A DNA stretch of 64,000 bases, from contig JAGYVD010000003.1 of assembly GCA_021209875.1 (NCBI GenBank), positions 3,162,001 to 3,226,000 of the forward strand, given 5' to 3'. The position numbers and the translations under genes are program-made. The stretch is from Rosellinia necatrix (Eukaryota > Ascomycota > Sordariomycetes > Xylariales > Xylariaceae). The notes beneath the pieces were generated by a model, which was given only the letters and a program-made list of their open reading frames with translations, did no database searches and was not told where the DNA came from. Every line of letters starts with the position of its first letter. Position 1 is the first letter of the stretch. This document shows positions 57,280 through 64,000 of this stretch, one piece after another.

Positions 57280-60047
57280 CTCTGCAGCGGTGCCGGGATC
57301 TTCAAGGGGAAGGAGCCGGGAAGCGATGTGTGTGTGTATGGAAATAGAGGACAAGTTGGGGGGAGGGCAAGAGGGGGGGTCGGTCGGATACAAAGCGCCC
57401 GAGGAGAGAAGTGAGTGCGTGAGCGCAAGTGTGATTGATGCAGTTTGGGAAGTCGGAGAAGAGAGGGGGGTGGAGGTTGGGTTCTGTTGGAAAGAGAGGA
57501 TCAGTGCAAGTCAGCTCGAGGTTGGTTGCCGGGGCGGCGCTCTGGTGCGTGGGCGTGTTGGTCGGCGCACTAGGTAGTCAGGAACGCGCCTCAAGCAACG
57601 CGCTCGTTGGGCACCTACCTACTTGGGTAGGTACCGGGTGACATAAAGCATGAGTGAATACAGAATAGAGCTGACTACTGGGTCAAACTCGGATAGCAAG
57701 AAAGTAGCAGGAATGTACGTCACTGTCAGATATCCCACTTACAAGACAACAAAGGGACAAAGACAACCAAAGGTATCAAATCGGATAGCGAAATGCACAC
57801 GGCAAATTCACCAGGGGAAATAATAATCAAAACTTGAATGGATATATTTTCTGATAATCTATCTTGTCTTGGGAGTTCAGTTGATGATCCCATAAGTATC
57901 ATGCCCTGCGTAGAGCAAAAGAAGCACGCCCAACACTTCTCTCTCGCAAGGCTAATAAACTCGGTACCTACCTCCTGGCTAGGTACTACCTTAAGTACCT
58001 TATTTCGCGAGTTACTATAGCAGATACTTTGAAGGTCGACGACAACCTTGTACCTTAAACCTTGTCTTTCTTCAGCATGTGTTACTCTTAGAACCACGAT
58101 GATAAGATACCATTGACTACGCACGGAGGGCGATCGGGTTAGAGGCATGATCTTATGTTCATCTAAACTCGGGGAAGCATCCATATCTCTTTGGAGTGTC
58201 CGGCCTGTCTTGTGTAAGTACCTACGTCCAAGCATGTCGAAGTTTTGGAAACGTAGGTACCGCAGTGCTAAAGTTGGTGTAAACAACGAGGTGATTGGGC
58301 AGGTGCGTATATTTACTAAAAGAGCCTAATCAAGGTAGGTTTAGTTAACTAGGATTGTAGAAATAACAGTTCTCATGATGAATGACTACAACAAGCAACA
58401 AAGTCTAGTAAGAGCCTCTCGTCAGTAGTATTTAAACCCAAAGCTATTTAGCATATATGCTTTATAGATGCATAACACATCGGACTATCTGTTTACAGAA
58501 AGAAACACTGCTTGTTTTGACTTGCATGGCTGTTAGCATATATTTATGTGCTATTGCATAATCATGCGCTGCACGGATAGGACAAGAATGCATGTCGATT
58601 GGTTTATGTTTGACATCAGATGACCCTAGGCAACTGTAACTGCGAGACTTGAGACCGAGCCTTGTGTTATTTGTCTACACTAGCTGTTCAAGTACCATGT
58701 CGCCCTCTTGCTTCACTTGCGCTTGACATAAACTATTTCGACTCTCTAGCGTCAAGCTATAGGTATTTCTGATCAATCATGGAAGTATACGTACCTAATT
58801 GTACTCTTGAACCTAACATACCTAGCTCACCTCAACTTGGCTACCTAGGTAGCGTCAATATGCCCTACTGTTGTGACGTTTGGTGAAGAAAAAAGATATC
58901 TGAGTGCTAGCTAGATTCCCTTTGCGATTAACTAGACAAGGCCCTTATTTGGTCCCAATCCCAAACCAAATAACCCAATCGCATATCCATTCTTACACTA
59001 TTATGCCACGCCTGTTATTGGCCAACCCAATTCCACAGACCCGTGCATCTACCGAGACACTGCTCAAGTACTGCTGCTACCTTAAGGGCGAGAGAGTGGG
59101 GTTATGATGGGGAGGTGGGTGGAAGGGTATACATTCATCAAATCAATCCATGGTGTTGAGGCGCAGTCACTGTTGGGTGACAGTCTAGAAACTACCAAGA
59201 ATTGTTCCATACCGGGGTTGCGGTTAGCCGGAGGCCGGGAGGCCTCCTGAGAAAGAGGAACATTGCAGGGTGCATACCGCCATGGTGTTATGCCAAGATT
59301 TATCTCTTTGAGTATGATGCCAATAGGTGATCATTGACTGCGATTCGCTGCAGCTCGTCAGCTGGTACAAGACCAGAGATATCCCAAGGCAACTAGGAAT
59401 TACCTAGGCCGTAGTTACTGGCTAATGTAGATATATTTTTGCACGACAAGTCCAATCGTTCTTTCTCCTAGCCGTGGGTGTAAGAATATAGTTCTACTTT
59501 TGCTCATCCCCACGCCGGCTTCGTCATTATACTGTCCAAGCCTTGAACTCCAAACTTCTCTGGTTGGGGCCAAGAAGGGTTATCAGGGGTACATGTGTTG
59601 AATTATTTTGGTTACCGAAGCTTATACAAGTTCGGAATTATGTGCGAATGATAGTTTCTTCAGAAGAAATCGAGGTGTAATTAACTTTGATATCCCCCCC
59701 CCCCTCTGTGTGGTATGTAATGAGGTGAAGGTATTTGGGGAGGGGGAAGGGGGCTATTATATATAACTATTCTATGCTCTGCGCTGTCTCGGCTTGTGGC
59801 TCAGCTTAGAGAGCGCCCGATCCTTGAAACCCATTCATTAATCATGTGCCTTCCCAACACCAATATCAAAATAGCCTCGAGGCAAGACGAGCCCAGAACG
59901 CCTGATCTAACACACGGGTTATATAGTCATGTCCTTCGCATGTTCATACCATGGATGGCGCCTCACTATGCGCTTGTTTGAGTTGCTAATCCTCTTTAAA
60001 CTCTCGCGGTGATGGTAGCAGTACTACCGCTTCTCCTTCTCCTTCTC
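57280..60047. other. Gene-poor 2.8 kb upstream of the Cys/His-rich gene
   Basis: GGTAGGTACC-type motifs lie near 57615-57632 and 57963-58000, and again near 58840. A poly-C run is at 59695-59704. A 186-codon minus frame at 57726-58286 has no family feature. I see no gene or RNA here. Confidence 0.45.
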
Positions 60048-60561
60048 CTACTTATTTGGTGGTGGGCCGGCAGGAGGGGCGTAATCGCCACTATATACGT
60101 TCTTGGGAGGCTCAATCCCGCTCGATTGTTGACCGTAATGGCCATCCGCGGGTTGGTAGCGATTATCCATGGGGTACGACTGGGCAGGTGCGCCGTACGC
60201 TGGCGGTGGCTGGTTATATGCCTGGGGAGGGTTATGGTAATATTGGTTGCTCGGGGCCATCCAACCAGTGCCGTACATGGGCTGGTTGCCTTGGCGGCGA
60301 CGACGGCGAGAGTTGAAACAGCTATTTCCAGATTAGTTCATGTGTCCGTAGCATACATGTGCGTGTGATGTATTAGAGGAATACTTACGCCCATAGGAAG
60401 AAGGTCAAGAAAAACAGCACAACGATAACGGCTGCGAAGATCCAGCGGCCATACCAGTACCAGCCACCGCCGTATACACATCTATCGTAGGACAAATAGT
60501 AGCCAGATGGGCAAGCGCGTTTTCGCAACAGGCCGCTGGCCAGATCTAGAACCGGCGCCAT
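60048..60561 (-). CDS. RCR1/RCR2-like protein (chitin deposition / Congo red resistance)
   Basis: Minus-strand exons 60561-60389 and 60321-60048 give 148 residues (GTAAGT donor; GC|C junction). The N-terminus has CPSGYYLSYDRCVYGGGWY, then one membrane helix at about residues 40-58 (WIFAAVIVVLFFLTFFLW), then CFNSRRRRQGNQPMYGTGWM, the usual start of the RCR domain. The tail is Pro/Tyr-rich with a PPAY motif, which in yeast Rcr1/Rcr2 binds the Rsp5 ubiquitin ligase. These ER/endosome proteins affect chitin deposition and sorting of plasma membrane proteins (yeast knowledge). It ends YAPPAGPPPNK. Length and layout fit the family well. Confidence 0.88.
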
Positions 60562-63500
60562 GGCGCTGAGGGTGTGTGAGGGTGTGTATAGAGAGTTGAT
60601 GTAAGGTGTCGATCACAGAGGATGTCGGTTTTCGTTATTGCGGTGGTGTGCAATAATATCCTTGGTTGGTAGGTAGGTGGTGAGGAGGGTGTTTCTCGCG
60701 TCTTTGGAAGTACCTGAATGAAGGAAGACATGGAAAAGGTGGAGGTGGGGAGGCTAATGTCTGGATTTTAAAGAGAACGACCTCTCGTCGTCATCGCCCA
60801 ACTTTAAGCTAGCATTGGTACACTGCCTCTGGTCCCTCTAACCAAGATAGGTATAAAGAATGTTATGCGGTAAGGAAGCTGCTGGGGACCGGAAGCCGGC
60901 TCTGCTGACTCGAAAGGCAAGATACATACCGGCCTAAGTACGAAGTACCTAGACAGATAAGCCAGTTTGTTTTGACCCAAACCAGCAAATGGCCTGTGGC
61001 TGTGCTGCCAGTTTTACTGACCTTTCAAGGGCCAGCACACTGGAATTGGAATCCCTTGGCCACCTGGCTACCGTTCTAGGCAATACCTACTGCCCGGGTA
61101 GCTAGCTACCTACGGTAGTAGTATTATTAACGTCTAAAATAGGTCCAAATGTACCTAGTCTAGCAGACACTTGCAAAATTACCCTGCTGACAACCCAACA
61201 CCAGTGCCAGGACTCGGCCTTAGCAAAGGAATTCCAAAACATGCTCATGAACTGTCGTCGTTGCTCTTACAGTAATGCATGCATCCTACTAACACCTACC
61301 TGGTAGGTAGTCTGGCACACCATCTTGTTTTTGAACATGTAAGGATCATACAACACTGCTTAGGTAAGTACTCGAATTGGTACCCTACATAGGTCTGGCA
61401 TGTAGTACCCAGATCTTGTGGTAACAGGTAGGTAACCCAGCAGAGCACATCAGAGATGCTATCTAGGTGCTTGCGCTTCACTAGATAGGTATTGGAAGTA
61501 TTAGGTACCTATCTACCGTAAGTTGGCCTGCTAAGTACCTAGCTCCTAGGCATATCTGTACATGCATAGGTACATATATTAGGTACCTACCTACATACCT
61601 TCCTTACCTTTGTGCATTACTAGTAGTTATGTATGTATGTACCATACATAGCTCGCGGATATCGGCTCCGCTATCAAGGCTGAGCAAACCTCACTAAAAT
61701 TTATCTGTCATTCGTCACCGTCATCCTGCTGCTGCGGTGCCCTCAGACGCGTAACACAACACCTTCACTACATCGCTACGTAGGTAGCGACATGACAGCC
61801 ATCGGAGCTATCGGGTGCATGGCACATTTCGCTATCTCGGAGCCGTTTCATCGCCACCGTTCCATAAGATTTGGACTACGCTGGATCTCATCATGTCATT
61901 TGCTATTTATCAAACGTCTGCGACACGGATAAACTCGCCGCGGGACTCAGGCCGTTAGCTGAGATACCTGCGTCTGCCAGTGAGGTGTTCAGCGTCCTTG
62001 TTCTTACAAAGCCTGTTGACTGACCCATCGCCGTCGGTCGTGGCTCTGTCCGGCTGGATGGAGCGTGGTATGCCGACGCACGCACCTATCTATCTACAAT
62101 GGCCGGTGGCTGCTGCTTTTACTGCGGGGTGAAACTCGGATGGTGTCTGGACCAAGCCCTTGGAACATTGTTGGCCGGTCGGTCGGTTATTTAGGTAGCA
62201 AGCGCCGGCCGGTGACGCAGCATATTTACCAACGGTAGGATTTGATTTCCCATCACTTCCACACGACCAATGCAAGGCCGCGCTGGCTGCTTCCAGTACA
62301 CATAACTGTTGGTGAGGCTGTGGTGGTCGATTGTTCGTGACTTGATGCTACAAACAAGGCTCACGGGGATGTATTGCCTTCGTATCATCCATATCTGTCC
62401 ATCTCTCCATCTTGTCACCGACTCGAGCCGGAGAGCTGGACAAAGGCGCTTTGGATTCGCTGTTCTCTGTTCGCTCACTCTTGCGCTAAGAGGGGCGGGT
62501 CTATGCTAATACCTAGCAATGGAGACGACTGGACCAGTTAAGTCCTTTTTATTATTTTATTTATTTAGTTGTGGTTGCGATTGGTGTGCCTCGTCGCATC
62601 TCTTCTTTTTGTTCCGGCTGAGACAAGCGCCTCCAAGCGCTCCACGCGTTGACCATCATCCTAACATTCCCAAAGTCCCTGCCCCCCCAGGGCATCGGGG
62701 CGCGACGCCAAAACAGCACTTTTCCATCCAGAGGAGTGGGGAAACCATGTTACAAAAGATCGCGGAATCCGGGGCCTGGAAACCCAGGAGCCAGCACGCT
62801 GTTTCGACTAACACGCTCCTAGTAAGTTATCTATTCTAAGAAGTTGGCAAGAGAGGGATCACCCGCAATCCCTGGATTCTGGATCCCGCAAAAGCAGACT
62901 AGAATTGCTTGTCTAATGAACCGCTGCCACGTCAAAATTCTCCGAACTGTGAGCGCACCCTGATGTGACGCCCACCTGCCTATTAGTACAGTGAATGCCT
63001 ACCTACTTCCAAACCTGACCCTATCATTGGGATTGCTCACGATCGAACGTTTATACTCTCTCCATGCGTCTCCATCTCGACCCATCCCGTCCTCTTCGGC
63101 GTCTGAGGGCAGAAAACAGAACAGGGAGACAGGCAAACAAACAAACATTTTGCCTGATGCCGTTGCCTTGTTTTTTTTTTTTTTTTCTCTCTCTCTCTCT
63201 CTCTTTCCCGCTCTTCTATTTATCGGATTCCCTCGCCCGATAGATCGGTGGTTCCCTCGCAACCTTTTTTCTCCCATCCGCTATCTACTGTTGACAACTA
63301 ACCACTGCCACCACCTGGAGGGAGGAAAAACCCGCCCCAAAAAAAAGACGGGCGCATCCAAATGGGCACTACCCACCACCCACTTTTGGTTTTGCCAGCA
63401 CACATTTATTGCCTTGAAGCGAGTCCACGTTGCGCCCACCCCCGGCATCCTGGTCCCGGAGCCAATCACCAGCTGCCGCCCCTGTCGCGACTTACGCTTA

Positions 63501-64000
63501 GGTTAAAGCCTTTGCCAACGCATCACCGCATGCTGAGAGGTGTGGTGTGTGTATGTGTGCGTGCGCGCGTGTAGCCCTTTCAAAAGCATCCCAATCTGCC
63601 CCCTTCAATTCCACCCAGTATCGGCTCAGCTCTTCTTCTTCCCCCTTTCCTTCCTCCATTTCCTCTCTTTTGGCGGTTTGGACACACTCCTGGGAAGAGG
63701 CGTGTCTCGTCGTCGTTTTTCTCTGACCCTCGTTTTATTGAGTCAAGTGACATCCTTCGGCAGGGCGTCTCGGCGCACTTCTCTCTTCGTATCCTTTTCA
63801 CGCACTGCTTTACTTGGATGCATGTGTACAGCACGATCTCTAGCATTTCCCAAGCAGACTAACTCGGGGTTTGTATCATGAATCGTTATTGGTCTCATCA
63901 GAAATTGCGCCTAAATACAGAGAGCCTCGTTGCCTGACCTGCGAATATGCGGGTTCTTAACCGTCCCCGATCGCCATCGCTCCTTTCAAGATCGAAATCG
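60562..64000. other. Upstream region of RCR gene, motif-rich gap, and likely promoter of a gene beyond the window
   Basis: Bases 60930-61640 are dense in GGTAGGTA/TACCTA motifs, with core+(TAC)n copy 5 inside. No gene is supported between 61700 and 63000. At 63171-63206 a poly-T run passes into (CT)n, and 63590-63680 is again pyrimidine-rich. Such tracts are typical just upstream of fungal transcription starts, so a plus-strand gene may begin to the right. Frames at 62519-62839 and 62991-63506 have no similarity. Confidence 0.45.
61114..61149 (-). repeat. Core+(TAC)n interspersed repeat, copy 5 (reverse, diverged)
   Basis: The minus strand reads ACCTATTTTAGACGTTAATA followed by a short ATACTAC run. 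It shares TAGACGTTAATA with the other four copies but differs before it. Confidence 0.55.

Noticed and set aside
57726..58286. 186-codon minus-strand frame
   Set aside because: Opens on a non-ATG codon, crosses intergenic GGTACC motifs and shows no recognisable domain.
1..64000. CRISPR array, biosynthetic gene cluster or bacterial-type defence system
   Set aside because: The genes are spliced fungal housekeeping genes; the tandem repeats lack the unit/spacer pattern, and no PKS, NRPS or terpene synthase frame is present.

Overview
The window is a piece of a filamentous ascomycete chromosome, most likely a Sordariomycete. The genes have short GT-AG introns of about 45-150 nt. The proteins are the usual one-copy set of that class: a YSC84-like SYLF protein, Arp9, a fibroin-3-related protein, an RCR protein, Pkr1 and F-box proteins. 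I cannot fix the genus from sequence alone. Gaps between genes are long and carry short palindromic CCTAGG/GGTACC motifs, microsatellites and decayed transposons.

Left part (1-24.1 kb). The window opens inside an MTQ2/HEMK2 methyltransferase gene. Then come Sm D1 (-), NSA2 (+) and the V-ATPase assembly factor Pkr1 (-). Two F-box genes (+) follow at 8.2-11.1 and 13.3-14.8 kb. The stretch 14.8-21.9 kb is nearly gene-free: a tRNA-Ser(AGA)-like gene with a doubtful anticodon loop, then dense GTAGGTACCTAC-type motifs. A SYLF-domain gene sits at 21.9-24.1 kb.

Middle part (24.1-43.7 kb). Here are Arp9, a tRNA-Val(AAC), a quinone oxidoreductase (-) and CCT4 (-). A repeat-rich island of about 6.8 kb (33.6-40.4 kb) follows. 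It holds LTR-like repeats, a Fot1/pogo-type transposase relic, an inverted-repeat pair, AT-rich patches and a frameshifted Gfd2/YDR514C-like gene. The proteasome ATPase Rpt1 (+) and an uncharacterised Cys-rich protein (-) come next.

Right part (43.7-64 kb). A broken kinase-like (APH family) gene is cut off by an LTR-like repeat. After it come SF3b p14 (SF3B6), a STIMATE/YPL162C vacuolar membrane protein, a fibroin-3-related membrane protein, an uncharacterised gene interrupted by an in-frame TAG (-), and an RCR1/RCR2-like protein (-). The last 3.4 kb holds no recognisable gene and ends in CT-rich sequence of the kind seen upstream of fungal genes.

The genes do not form a pathway or a biosynthetic cluster. 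They are mostly housekeeping: splicing (Sm D1, SF3b p14), ribosome and translation-factor maturation (NSA2, MTQ2), proteostasis (CCT4, Rpt1), chromatin (Arp9) and the endomembrane system (Pkr1, RCR, STIMATE). The observations most worth checking are an 83-codon open extension behind the SF3B6 stop, the in-frame TAG in the 55.8-57.3 kb gene, a five-copy conserved core with a (TAC)n tail, the two decayed genes beside LTR-like repeats, and the frame break in a Gly/Glu microsatellite of the STIMATE gene. I found no convincing new defence or mobile system.
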